Origin: Spongospora subterranea
Lineage: Eukaryota; Endomyxa; Phytomyxea; Plasmodiophorida; Plasmodiophoridae
Reading direction: 5' to 3'
DNA length: 47,426 nucleotides
NCBI GenBank assembly: GCA_900404475.1
Contig: OUQQ01000080.1
Span: 1 to 47,426 of the forward strand
This document shows, one piece after another, positions 32,392 through 44,350 of the stretch. Within the stretch, counting starts at the first letter, position 1, and every line of letters starts with the position of its first letter. The position numbers were made by a program, and so were the translations under genes. Below the pieces are notes generated by a model that did no database searches, was not told where the DNA came from, and saw nothing but the letters and a program-made list of their open reading frames with translations.

Positions 32392-33308
32392 ACGGCTGGG
32401 GGGGGGGGCGCCCTTCGGGAGTATTTTCCAATCAACCAAACTGGGTTCTATGCCGCCTTACGCCCCAATAAACTTTCACTTTCTGATGTTATTTCTTTTC
32501 GTTGGCTCCAATGTATCGTACAGTATCAGCGGATCGCCACACTTATGGGCGACCGTTTGCCGGTCGAACCTGAGGTCACATCGTCGCCGACAAGGAAAAC
32601 CAGTTACTAAACGAGAATAGAAAGACGGCCAATCCAGTGAAGGGTTGAATTCCGGGCCAGCTGTGGTCAAAACAATCGTCGAACATACCGCCAATTTGTG
32701 AAACCTTTGATCGTATGAATATAATCAAGGGCACGATATCTGTGCCAATTATCAATAATCGAGAAACTGTGCTATTTCATGTGATTCGCCAAAACACTTG
32801 TGCTGTCTAAACTCTTCAAGAGTGTAGTCTGTATATTTTGTCGTAAATTGATTGTTCGAGCAATCGGCTCCACAGAGTATCGGTTTAGCGTCGTCCTCCC
32901 AGATATACGAAATTATCAGCTCAGGCCTTGCACATCGTATATTCAGCAATAGTCCAACGATGGTCATAACTCAGGTTAGCCGGTTGAACGCTCTCCCACA
33001 GCATTTCCTGTTTCTCGCTGATCGAGCCAGTCTGATTAGGGCAGGAATGACGTCGTTTTCACCTTCGTCGATCATCAATCCGGCGATCCATATGACGCCA
33101 GCGTCCAGTCCATAGAGAACACGATGGCTAACGGTCGATGTTTTAAGTGTTTTATCAGAGAAACCCAGTGGGGGAAATGTGTGTTACCGACCCGACGGTC
33201 ACAGTGATCACACCCAACGACACAATACACGAACTGCATTGCCGCTCGACACTCGGATTATTCTGTTCGAAAGGGCCCTGTGCCCCGATTTTTTTTGTAC
33301 TACACGGA
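32392..33308. other. Segment between the retroelement remnant and IFT80
   Basis: Two minus-strand frames, 33115-32980 (IAGLMIDEGENDVIPALIRL) and 32967-32752 (IISYIWEDDAKPILCGADCS, TDYTLEEFRQHKCFG), look weakly protein-like and may be pieces of one decayed or spliced gene, but I could not join them with confidence. The IFT80 promoter should lie in the last few hundred bases. Confidence 0.35.
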
Positions 33309-35768
33309 ATGAAGCTGAAACTGCAGCAGCTCGAACGCAATAAGCATGAGGACATGGTGGTAAGCGCCGACTGGACGGCGTCGAATGAGCTTCTGTCGGT
33401 ATCCGACGACCGTCGGATATTGCGATGGAGTATCGACGGGGCCTTTGTCAATGAAGTGATATCTAAATTAGATCCGTTCGTGACCGACATACATTGCCAG
33501 GTTTTCCCGTCGTTGATTCTGCAAAATCAAAACGACGCGCTAAACCCATGGTCAGGTTCAGTCAGGACAAATGATGGCGCTGGCGCAATCAAACGGTCAG
33601 TTCCTGATCGCGTCGATAGCTACAGGGAAAGTCGAGGTGACAGCACCGAAACAGCATCAAGGATCTATCACCTGTATTCGATGGAGTTCGGACGGTTCGA
33701 CAGTGATCACAGCGGGCGAAGACGGAAAGATCTACCAATGGTCCCGATCGGGTAATCTACGATGTAAACTGGTGTCGTGCGATACTGCAATATATACGGC
33801 GGCCTGGTCCCCAGATAATCAGGTCGCCTGAGTTTGCCAGAACTCGGCCGAAAATTGCTGAGAATGTGGTTGGATGGACAGGCGATACTCTACGCCAGTG
33901 GCAATAATCTGGTCATCAAGCCCATGCGTGTCGACGAGAAACAGATCCGGTGGCGAACCAACGCTGGTTTGATCTTAACCGTTGATTGGTCGGCCATCAA
34001 CGACCTCATCGTGTGCGGTGGCGAATTTTGCCGCTATTGCATATTCAATGCTCATGGTCAGGCATTATTCGTCTCCAAGCCTTTAGAATCGCCCATCACA
34101 TCTGTACGATGGGCGCCAAACGGGACAATGTTCGCGGTTGGCGCTCTGGATACGTTATTGCTATGCGACCAATCCGGATGGGTGTACTCGCGCGATTCGA
34201 CGTCGACCGGGTCGATATTGTCCTTGAGCTGGACATTGGACGGTACACATCTCGCTGGCGCTTGCGTCAATGGCGTCGTGCTTTTCGGGCAAGTTGTCAA
34301 TCGCATGGTCCGCTGGAAGCAGCTGGAAGCGACTCTCAACGACCAGAATCAAATCATCGTCACCAATATCCTTATCGATCTCGGAGGGAAGGCGTTCGAA
34401 ACGTTGGATTTTGGGAACCGGGTCATCGAATTTGCCATTGGGTATGGCCATTTGTAAGTTGTGCTTGCGTGTTTTTCGGGCGAGCACATCCAAATTATTT
34501 CCTGTATATGATGTCGCAGGGTAATTGCTACGTCCAAGCAGCTATATTCTTACAATGTCTTGACGTTCTCCACACCGAACATATTCGACATCAAGGACGG
34601 CGGAACAGTGCACCTCATTCTTCTGAACGAGAAGTTCTTCGTCGTCGCTGGAAACGGCGTCATTGGCCTGCGTGTGTATTCGTATGAAGGACGAGAGTTA
34701 TGCAATATCAGGGTCCCCGGATTGCAAACTGAATTCCTCAAATCCATGAATATTGCCATATCGTCCGACACTCTGGCGCTGATCGATCGCAGCAAAGGCT
34801 CGAAATCGTTGCTTTTTCTCGACATCATGAGCGGCGCCCCGTTAGGCAAGCCGATTTCCTGTCCAGAACAGGTCGTGAGGATCGCGTTATCCCAGCAAGG
34901 GCTGACGTCTGATCGCAAGATCGTCTGGATCGACACGATCGGCGATCTGTGGTTGAGTATGGTCCACGGCGGGCAGAAACCGGTCAAGATTGCCACATTG
35001 GCCAAATCAGCGTTGTGGCACAGCGATACGGATGCGCTTGCAGCCATGGTCGACACCCAGCTTCGGATCTGGTATTACCCGAATGTGGTGTTTGTCGACA
35101 AAACATTATTGGAACACACTACCGAGGTCTTCGATGAGGGGTTCGGTCGCAATGCCGACGTGGCCGAATTCACTGGAAACCAGTGCATCGTGCGACGACA
35201 AGATGGGGCGTTGGTTGTCGTCAACGTCCTGCCGTATCCAGCATTGCTCTTCTCCTACGCGAGCCAAGGGCAATGGGCGGCAGCCACCGCTCTAGCCCGG
35301 TTCGTCAACGAGGGAGTCGTCTGGTCCTGTCTGGGGGCAATGGCCATTCACGGTCGAGAATTGGCCACCGCAGAACAGTGCCTGGCCGCCATCGATTCCG
35401 TCGATAAGCTGCACCATATTCAGGCGATCAAGGCGCTGCCGGTAAAAGCTGCACGAGACGCCGAACTAGCTCTGTTTCGAAAACGACGCGGGGAAGCCGA
35501 ACAAATCCTGTTGAGCAATAATCTCGTTTATAGGGCGATCGAGCTGAGTCTCAGACTGTGCAATTGGCGCAGGGCGCTCGAACTGGCCCAGAAATATTCC
35601 ACTCATATCGACACCGTATTGGGGCATCGTCAGCGATATCTGGAACGATTCAAACAGCAGGAGACGCTTCCCGAGTTCACCGCGTTGAAAGGCATGGTTA
35701 AAATCGACTGGGGAACCATCAACGCCAATCAGGAAAAGGATCGTTTGCTCGAGGGATCAATAAAGTAG
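33309..35768 (+). CDS. IFT80: Intraflagellar transport protein IFT80
   Basis: Four exons: 33309-33500, 33556-33822, 33882-34453, 34520-35768; introns 55, 59 and 66 bases, phases consistent, 759 residues against 777 in human. IFT80 belongs to the IFT-B complex that carries cargo to the ciliary tip. The N-terminal part forms WD propellers: DMVVSADWTASNELLSVSDD, GSITCIRWSSDG, TAGEDGKIYQW, SPITSVRWAPNG and TLDGTHLAGACVNG. The C-terminal half has LTSDRKIVWIDTIGDLWLS, RIWYYPNVVFVD, AMAIHGRELATAEQCLAAID and KYSTHIDTVLGHRQRYLE, all at the positions expected for IFT80. The acceptor of intron 1 could also be 33561, removing two residues. The organism must build cilia or flagella. Confidence 0.95.
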
Positions 35769-36019
35769 ATTTCATTTGCCATTAGAAACGGACTGATACG
35801 ACCCGATATTTTTTCACGAAACGCGTTGAACGATAACGCGTGCACAGCACAAGCCCGGTCCCGATTCGTGTTCGTGTGCCATCAGATTGACGAGGCGATT
35901 CACGATGAAGATATAATCGCTCGCCGGACGAACAGGGTGTGGATGATGATATCACACACGAAACCTTCCCCAGATACAAATGCGTTCGGAAAGATGTTAA
36001 TGAAGTATATTGATTAAAA

Positions 36020-36481
36020 CTATTTTGTACAGCACGTCACCGACGCTTGCAAAGCTTGGTTCATCTGCTCCAGAAGGACGGTCCTAGAAGTAGATTGGGA
36101 TCGGTTTTTCCGAAAATTCTCCAATTCTTCAGTAGGTTTGATCTCCTCTTCTGACAGCGGCTCCATATTTAACACATCGTCGGACCATCCAAATTCTGCC
36201 AGCCACAGTTGTTCTTCGGCTGTATACTCGCCATCCTCGAATTCATAATTACTGGGGCTCTGCGGTGAAATCTTCTGCTGGTTCTCAATCTTGGGAACAT
36301 ATTTAAAGGAGTTGGCGCTGACGTCGTCGAGAATTCTCAGCGACGACAGCCATGTGAGGAGGGTCGGCCGGCCATCGCCGAGGCTCCTGTGTAGGGCGCG
36401 AATGGAAAACTGGATGGAGCACGCGGCGAATGCCACGAGCGAAACGAGCAGGACGGCGCCATAGAATATATCAGCAACCAT
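36020..36481 (-). CDS. Small single-pass membrane protein, unrecognised (possibly only the last exon of a larger gene)
   Basis: An ATG at 36481 opens 153 codons: an N-terminal hydrophobic helix (IFYGAVLLVSLVAFAACSIQ) then an acidic soluble region (YTAEEQLWLAEFGWSDDVLN, EPLSEEEIKPTEEL). The in-frame sequence just upstream (FQDLFAARA) is also open, and a different upstream frame, 36668-36471, encodes a protein-like stretch (RRTPFMALPQNYKQFC and VEGWIQPTIGLLHSEHNRL), so an intron may join further exons. I could not fix the splice. Tail-to-tail with IFT80, about 250 bases from its stop. Confidence 0.5.
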   Translation of the reverse strand: MVADIFYGAVLLVSLVAFAACSIQFSIRALHRSLGDGRPTLLTWLSSLRILDDVSANSFKYVPKIENQQKISPQSPSNYEFEDGEYTAEEQLWLAEFGWSDDVLNMEPLSEEEIKPTEELENFRKNRSQSTSRTVLLEQMNQALQASVTCCTK

Positions 36482-37080
36482 CGCCCTTGCAGCAAACAGG
36501 TCTTGAAATGATCAGGCGGTTATGTTCACTGTGCAGCAATCCGATGGTTGGCTGGATCCACCCCTCCACCACGCAGAATTGCTTATAATTCTGCGGCAAA
36601 GCCATAAATGGAGTCCGTCTCTGAAACAAGGCCGTGTGCGTCATGCGGATCTCTCCAACCAGGGCCAAACCCTATAGTTGGAAACATTGCGGACCGACCG
36701 ACCGACTAATCCCGAGAATAGAACAAGTGGCGACGGGTGGCCCATCACCCTCGGCAGTGCCCTACGAGACGGGCGGCATAACTGGCCGTCGCCACGTCTT
36801 GTCGAGTTGAGGGCAATGGGACCAGCCCGAGTCTCGCGCCGCACGCTTCTACTGGAAGGACCCAGGACCGGGAAGTAAATGCTTTGGCTGCGTTTTGACC
36901 ATTCACTGATTTGGATTGGCGGTGTTGTAATAAACTTGCTGAATGTATTACTGTACTGGTTGATGAAGTCAAAACGTGTTGCGCTTCTGAATGCTCTGTC
37001 TGTAGCCATCGAACAGTATTCTTGTGGAAACTTCGCATAAGCGATTGTTTCAGGCCCCTCGGCTGGTTGATAATCTGTCG
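36482..37080 (-). other. Probable upstream exon(s) of the small membrane-protein gene
   Basis: On the minus strand the frame through 37009-36800 reads SATRFDFINQYSNTFSKFIT then PPIQISEWSKRSQSIYFPVLG, which looks translated, as does 36668-36500 (see the neighbouring entry). The stretch between becomes Arg/Pro-rich and is probably intronic. The order of pieces fits one minus-strand gene ending at 36020, but boundaries and function are unknown. A GACC tandem run lies near 36690. Confidence 0.35.
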
Positions 37081-38454
37081 CTGGTTCCCTGAACCTTCAC
37101 CCGTGGAAATATCCCTTTATCGTCCGAAACGAGCGATGGTAGGCGCATTGCAGGTTCGTCCTAGATTGCCTACTCTTGAATACAATTATCTGTCATGGTA
37201 ATCGTAATGCAGCGGTATCACAATGCCAGAACTGCGACATTAGCATTGGGCGTCAATGAAATAAAAAGATTCGATCAAGGCAAATCGGATGACACATCGG
37301 GTGACACGTCATCTCCCATCGCTGGGGTATTGGCAATAGCCTTCACATATGCTTTTTGATCGCAAAGATTATGCACTTCTGATGTGCGTTTTGCCAGACT
37401 AATCGAAGGACTCTAGATATCACATTACAACCGTGATATGAGAGTCTCATTCCACGACCAATCAGCGAGCACATTCGCGTGCATAGTGTGCTAGGAGCCG
37501 CTCGAAGCTGTAAGATGCCGTCTGAACACCCTTAGCAAATCATATTAGACTCTCCGCTTGAGAGCACATTTTTGGAACGTCGCTTAAATCAACCTCATCG
37601 CCGAGGGTGCTTAGCTCCCTCACGTGTAAGATATTTGCTCATCTCTGAGCATTTTGCTGGGACTTGGGCACATGAGGTTACGTGTAGGACGTAGTTTATC
37701 AATGCTGCACTGAAATCTGAGTATTGTGTATTGGTGACCTTTTTGGATAGCCACACGTGTCGGAATACTCAATCATAATTCCCAGGGTTAGAATTCATCT
37801 CTGATTCCATAGAGTGGAATATCACGATATATACTGGGATCACTGAAGCACAGGAAGATTGATGTCTGGGGGGAGGTAAAACAGTGTTACGCCATCTGTG
37901 GTTCAAGAGCTGCTGTGCTGTGGGTACAGTGTTGTCGTCAATACAGGAAATCGGTTCCGCACACTGGCACAGTGAAGTTCGCAATGTGTACAGTTCCTTC
38001 TTAAAAAGTTGAGAGTGTACACCTAAAATCTGCGTAGTGTACCTAAATGGGTGCGTAGTGTACGGTATTACTTCAAAGCATTTTGTTCCTGTTCCAAAAA
38101 ACGGTACAGTACCGCCCATCTCAACTCACCAACATCTCAGCTCTTTTCCAAAAGTGCGTGCGCATTTAATGTAAACTGCGAACGCAAATAATGGCTTGAA
38201 TTTGGTACTCCTTACTTCTCTCAGATAGAATTAACAGTAGTACAGTAGGAGTGTTTTAACGAAACAAGAGGAGTAAACTAGTTGCGAAGTGCCGCGAATC
38301 TGAATCACAAAAGAAAAGCAAGGACGAACAAGGGAACGGAAGCAGGATTCGACACGCGAAGGAAGAAACTGCGTGGTCCCACAATACAGGCTGCGCTAAG
38401 GCCATGTGGGGTAACCTCCTACACCAGTGCAGTCGATAACAACAGCATTGTAAT
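37081..38454. other. Intergenic region
   Basis: About 1.4 kb without a supported gene. A 116-codon minus frame (38119-37769) shows no motif and unusual composition. GCGTAGTGTAC occurs twice near 38030-38060 within it. The end of this interval should hold the promoter of the methionyl-tRNA synthetase gene. Confidence 0.5.
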
Positions 38455-40511
38455 ATGGTTACGCCATTACTGTATAATCGTTGTTCGAGGTATTGTCGAC
38501 CATTATTCAAGGGAGTAAACCGGCTATTATCCACTCAGGAGCACGCGCTGATCACCACTCCAATCTTCTATGTCAATGCCAAACCGCATATCGGACATGT
38601 GTATTCAGCTGTACTAGCGGACAGCTTGGCCAGGTATCAAAAATTGTCGGGGACCGCTCAAGTTCATTTGTCAACCGGAACTGATGAACACGGAAATAAA
38701 GTGCTTGATGCTGCAAGAAAAGCTAATTTGGACCCCGTTAATTTCTGTGATAGCGTCTCATCAGCATTTGAGAAAACTTTCAAAGACATTAACGTTGAAG
38801 CGAATGATTTTGTGAGGTAAGAGAAGATGTTGCTTTCTTTCGCATTTTTGTGATATCATTGTCGATAGGACGACATCGGCGAAGCATCGCAACGCTGTGG
38901 AGCACATATGGAACACCCTGATTGACAATAATTACATCTATCTCGGTTATCACGAAGGATGGTACTGCAGGTACCACTTGAATTTCATGTGCTTTATGAA
39001 GTGCCAAAACGGTTTTGGAAGATCAGATGAATGCTTTCTAGCTCCCAACCAGGTAGTCGATGGACCAAATGGTCCTGTTACTCGCGATTCTGGTGCGTCG
39101 GTAGAGTGGCTTTCAGAACCGAATTACAAGTTCAAGTTGTCTTTGTTTGCTAATCGACTTCGCACCTGGCTTCAACAAGACCCTTGTCCGATATACCCAG
39201 TCAAATATAAAACGGAACTGTTGCAGTTCCTAGATCAGGGACTCCAGGTAAGAGAATGAACAAAATTGCTTCCCAGTTTGCTGTTGATCATGGTCAGGAT
39301 TTGAGCGTATCGCGATTGTCATCTCGTGCAGCATGGGGTATACCTGTTCCTAATGATCCCACCCATAATGTAACTTCATATACTTCGTCCAGTCGTCGAG
39401 CCCTTTTTTGATAAATCTGGTAGATTTATGTATGGCTTGACGCTCTTACCAACTACCTCACAACCTCTGGTTATCCGGATCAGACACACATGTGGCCTCC
39501 AACAACCCAAGTTATTGGCAAAGACATCATTCGATTTCATGCAATATATTGGCCGTAAGATATTCCGGTTATCTGTCACCGTGTTCCATCAACTTCTGGT
39601 TACAGAGCGTTTCTGATGGCGGCTGGCTTACAATTGCCTTCTAATATTACGGTACATGCTCATTGGACAGGTGATGCCACCATTTTTTGTTATCGCCTTT
39701 GTACCCTCTTACCGGTATATCACGCAGTCAACGGAGGAAAAATGTCGAAATCGGTTGGAAACGTCGTCTGCCCCACCTTTTTAGCCTCCACTTTAGGAGG
39801 CCCTGATCCCTTGCGGTTCTTTCTATTGAGCCATTCATCAATCGACTACGATGCGAACTTTTCCCTTGATGATGCTTTGGTTTGTGTCAATCATTTTCTG
39901 GCCGATCAGTTTGGAAATCTATATTCCCGTGCCATTGGTCTTCTAAGACGAGAATTGGTATGCTGAATATCCAGCATATCATAGTCGTACTTCTAATCGT
40001 ATTATAGAATCAAAATCGACTGAACGAGATTCTCAATAATGTGGATCCGAGCCATGTTTGCTTCACCGAACTTGAGTCTCTGGCAGGCAGAGTTCAGTCT
40101 AATTTTGCCAAAGCTAAATTCAGCGTTGGACTCAAAGAGATTAGTGACTTCGTCGCCCTCGTCAATCAATGGTGTGTCCAGAGTCCATCCTCCAAAATGC
40201 CCTCGATGTTTCTTACTCCTTCTAGGTTTACGAGCCGATCTCCCTGGCAAGCTACAGCCACCAACTCCGAAGAAACGATTGTGGTTGCCATTAATTGCTG
40301 CCGAATCGTAGCGATTTTATTGCAACCTGTGATCCCAACAATGTCATCCTCCATACTTTCGCATATGCGAATCCCAGAAGGAGCTCGAGCGTTCAATAAT
40401 TGCACGATGAAGTGGCAAGGTCTTGATTTATTACCTAACCAGAAAAAATTCGTATTTTTTCAAAGGAGAGAGTTATCACCGGCAAACAATGTCTTACAAC
40501 AACAAGGGTGA
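38455..40511 (+). CDS. MARS2: Mitochondrial methionyl-tRNA synthetase
   Basis: Nine exons: 38455-38816, 38869-38970, 39022-39247, 39298-39369, 39424-39554, 39606-39670, 39728-39957, 40008-40171, 40226-40511; introns 50-57 bases, phases consistent, 545 residues against 593 in human. The enzyme charges tRNA-Met. The class I signatures are present: [13 protein letters not shown] (the HIGH motif) and [14 protein letters not shown] (KMSKS), with [23 protein letters not shown]-like HEGWYC followed by [24 protein letters not shown] and [17 protein letters not shown]. The N terminus ([19 protein letters not shown]) looks like a mitochondrial presequence, and the sequence follows the short MARS2 form. 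The last intron, 40172-40225, is 54 bases and in frame, so retention would only add 18 residues. Confidence 0.95.
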
Positions 40512-40520
40512 TTTTCGGGT

Positions 40521-42548
40521 TTAGATTGATGTGTCACCCTGGATCAACTTCTCTATATCTTCATGAGGCAACTCGTTGCGCAAAGTTAGGCGAATAAATT
40601 CAATTAGCTTCGAACGGGTTCGCGACGACAGTTCTAGGTCTTGCCATCCACTCCGTATTTTCGCTGTCAACGCCATGGAGTTCGGCCCAGCGATGTCGGT
40701 GGCGTATAGGGAAAATATTGGAAACCACACATCATCGTTAGCTTTAAAGAAGTTCGCAATACTTCTCTGCAAGCCAGCAATGTTTTTATCCATACCATCG
40801 GGAATCTACAGCCGTCCTGCCTAAACATTCAGTTTGCTAAACAAAGCGCGATTTCAAACCTGAAATTTGATCACGACTGTTGCGGTTTCGCTCTTTCTCA
40901 GGTTGTATAACTTCTTGGACGCCAGTAACTGATTCGCCACAATGCACAGACGGTTTTCGGTGTTGTACATCATCGTCGTCAATAGGTTGATCCGGTGTAT
41001 GATGAACTGATCGCCTTCTATCTCGACTCGGTCACCGACATCGAATGGCTTTAGCACCAAAACATTTAGTCAAACTCAACGCCTGTCAACGCTAGATCAT
41101 TCCTGACCTTGTAAACAAAGATGTAGATAATGCTTTCGGTCATTTTCGATATGGTTGAGCCGATGGCGAACGCCACCGATAACATCAACGAGGTTAATGT
41201 GGACAATACGACGGTGAGGTTGAGCCCGAACAAGGAGGCGGTCACGAACACCATGATGAGGGAATACACACCGGAGACGATGCGGTGAATCAAATCCGTC
41301 AAGTTGTCACGCGTTTCCATCCAAGATGTTAGTCGCTGACGACGCTGGACGAATCGATCCACCGAGATGCGAAACTGTCGAAAGGTGATGGATTGATGAG
41401 GTTTGGGGGACTCACCGAAGAACTCTTTATACACATATTGTGCACGAGGTCGGTCGGGGAAGAACTTCACCCATCCATCGAATGTGGTGCCCTCCATATC
41501 GGGAGGCTGAAGGTTATTGAACATATATCTGGTCAGGTCCGGTTGGACGACACTCGACACAAACACGGTGCCGCCGTTGATATTGGCCGTGAACACAACG
41601 CCGCCCGAGCTATCTTCCCGCAACGGGAGAAGGAATGGCGACAGCAGACTCCGCTTCTGATAGAGAAACTTGTTGTGGACTTCGCGCGATGACTCGGCAG
41701 ACAATTCTGTGCTCGTACGACAACAGAGGCGCTGCAGTATTCGTCCATGATAATACAACATGGCGATCCGATGAGAGAACAGGTCTTGGTTCCGTCGAGC
41801 TGAGATGGTATCAAACAAAAGCTCTTTGACGATCCAGAACGTGTTGAACAACTGAAGGCTGAGCAATATCGTGTTAATGTAGAACTGCACCTTTTCTGTC
41901 GATACGGATAAGATTAAGGGCCACGAGATCTGTAAAAACAGGACTAGACGCAGGATCAGCTTACTAAAGCAGGCGAAGGGGCAATCGTGTCTTACTGAAT
42001 ATTGAATACCGTAATCGCTGTAGACAAGGAGGTCGAATCCAATCGGTGATGATCATCTTGAGGATACGGATTATGGCGCGTTCCAGGAATGCCGACAAGA
42101 TCGCCGCCAGGACCTTGATCGCGAAGTCAAAGGTCAAGACCCAAAGGGGATTACTCAGCACAATCGTATTGGGAAACGCGAAATAGAAGACGATCGACAG
42201 CGCCGTGAACGTGGCCAGCACGACCGCCCATGGCTTCGTGGCGATTCGGCGGACCCACGATTGCGAGCGATGATTGAGGGGGACATGAGCGGGCTCAAAG
42301 GGGTTCACCACTTCGGCCTGATCCCCGATCGACAGTTCGGCCAGCACCTTCATGTTGTAATCGGCAGGTCCATGAGCGGGATCCTCCTCGTCCCCGTTCT
42401 CATAGTCATTCAAATCTGTACTGTCAGGGACCGACGATTCCGTGCTCAACGCCCTCTCTCGTCCTTTGATCGCTGATTTCTTATCGCCAAGTGACCAGGC
42501 CGACATATTCCCCGCGCTAGGAATTCGCTGACGTATCAAAGTATGCAT
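40521..42548 (-). CDS. MscS-like mechanosensitive ion channel (eukaryotic MSL type)
   Basis: Four exons: 42548-42010, 41963-41108, 41048-40860, 40805-40521; introns 46, 59 and 54 bases, phases consistent, 622 residues. MscS channels open on membrane stretch and release osmolytes; plant and protist homologues sit in plasma, vacuolar or organelle membranes. An acidic N-terminal region of about 95 residues is followed by several transmembrane helices. The pore helix region reads LTVVLSTLTSLMLSVAFAIG, and the classic sequence after it, IYIFVYKPFDVGDRVEI, is created exactly by the second splice. NTENRLCIVANQLLASKKLYN matches the beta domain. A wall-less zoospore would need such a channel. The stop lies 9 bases from that of the convergent tRNA synthetase gene. 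Confidence 0.92.
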
Positions 42549-43488
42549 AACATGATCATGAAATATAATATCAAATAATTCTAGAATGTCATAGATTATT
42601 TTTTGATGATATAAAGTTTGTTCTCGTATCCGGCAAGTTTGCCGGGGAGATAATTGCCAAAAACGGGGCTTTTCGATGCCTGGTAAGTAGTGTTATTAAA
42701 GATCGAAGATTAGCCCATTAACGAAACCGTTTGCCAACAAATTGTCTATATCGACAACATCCAGTTTCGCGAGATAATTTGATGCACCACATCGTACAAG
42801 CATCATTAGCAACATTGATTAGACCCTTTCGAGTCCCAGAACACCAACATTGGGTGACTACTGAATTCTCCAATCAGTATGGAATTGAACAAGTGATGTG
42901 GATAGCCGTCGTTGGTGCTACAGTAGGACGCTCTTGATCATTCAAGTTTTCCTTGCCATCGAAGCCAAACGGTATCAGAGTAATGACCAGCAACGTATAC
43001 GGCTGAACGGGTTCAACCAACAGATATTTGATTATACTACTGAATTTATTGTTTAGCCAGGTTAAGTCTAATAAATCGAAATCTGTGCTAATGTCGAATC
43101 CATCAACCGATTGAAAAACATCAACATGAATCAGGCGCCTCGATATTTCGCGATTGAGAGGGCTATCGTGAGATAACATAGGCTCTTGTTCAATGTGATA
43201 GATATCATCGTAATGTCTCTCGATTAGCCGATGAAACCCGACCTAGCACCGTCGTCAAAGAACCCCGTTATTGATACAGTCGCATTCCAAACTCGGCAAC
43301 GGTAGGTTGCGATTTGCCGAACAAACATTCCTGACGTCATGGGAGTCGCCGGATAAAACTGCGAAGATCACGTTTACGGTGACTCATGGCCAGTCAAAAT
43401 AGTCCGTGCGGCAAATGACTGATGGCGAATTTGCGTTTTTGCTCCAAATCAAACCAAATTTTATCAGTAAATTCGCGAATCAGAGGTA
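42549..43488. other. Intergenic region
   Basis: About 940 bases between divergently transcribed genes. A 101-codon minus frame (43179-42874; VDGFDISTDFDLLDLTWLNN) is the longest and looks faintly protein-like, but it has no recognisable domain and no splice partner I can identify. Promoters of both neighbours should lie here. Confidence 0.45.
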
Positions 43489-44244
43489 ATGCCAGCGCTA
43501 GCTTCACTCGTCATGGCCGCCGAAGGAGACGCGCAAATTACAGCCAATGTGGAGCAACGCCAGGTGGTCGACAACGCTAGTGAGGACGACGCTCAAGACG
43601 ATCTGGAACACGATGCTCCGAGCTCTAAGCGCCCTCGCGTGGTCATCAGCAATGACACCATGCAGCAGCTGCTACCAATCTACCGCAAGCACTACACCGA
43701 GTTTAGTGCTGGCAAAAAGAAACTGACCCAACTTGTTCCGAACAAGGTGTGGACTAAGGTAAACCGAGTCCTCGTATTGCTTTCGCCAGATCTCATTCAA
43801 TACTGTTTTCGCCATTAGGTCTACGCAGATTTCCTGAACTCGTGTGGCGGCCGAGAACCTTTCGGCGAGAAGGCGTTGAAGGTCCGGCTGCGATCCTTGT
43901 TGACCAGCTCCGACCCCAGGAAGACGAGCGATGAACACGACAGTACCGATAGTGAGGCTGAAGGTCCTGTTCCTGAAGAGAGAGAACGGGGTTCATCGAG
44001 GCAAGCGACAGTTCTCGCGGATATATCGAAGTCGCTGGAGAAGATGAGCCAGCAAGTTGAGAATTGGTTGTCGATCCAGGGACGGTACTATTATTGCCAC
44101 GAGCAGAATCTGCATCTGGACCAGGCGTATAAAAGTGCCAAGATCAAGAACATTCAGCTCTCCAATTTGCGTTTATTACTGCAGACAGGAGCGATTACGC
44201 AGCAAGAGTTCGACGAGAAAGTGAAGCCATTCTTAACTGATTAA
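43489..44244 (+). CDS. Probable nuclear regulator with SANT-like helical domain and SHOCT-like C terminus (tentative)
   Basis: Two exons, 43489-43758 and 43819-44244, with a 60-base GT-AG intron; 231 residues. An acidic N-terminal segment leads to SSKRPRV, a possible nuclear localisation signal. Next comes a helical block (QQLLPIYRKHYTEFSAGKKK, LVPNKVWTK|VYADFLNSCG) resembling Myb/SANT-like DNA-binding domains, with conserved-type Trp and Tyr. A Ser/Asp/Glu linker, a coiled coil (LEKMSQQVENWLSIQGRYYY) and a final LRLLLQTGAITQQEFDEKV follow; that ending resembles short SHOCT oligomerisation motifs. The family is not identified; a chromatin or transcription role is inference from composition only. 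Confidence 0.7.
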
Positions 44245-44350
44245 ATGCAGATCCCACGCCTTATTTACCTTCTCCATAATAGCTAAATTCCGCCTCATTC
44301 GTTTTCAGCCCTTGTAGCCGTCTATGCAAGCGTTTGTGGATATGTATTTT

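Noticed and set aside
37769..38119. 116-codon minus-strand frame as a gene
   Set aside because: No motif, no supporting splice sites, and composition like surrounding intergenic DNA.
41041..41107. A 32-base intron at 41080-41049 in the MscS-like gene
   Set aside because: A 59-base intron (41107-41049) of normal size gives the exact family sequence IFVYKPFDVGDR, so the shorter one is unnecessary.
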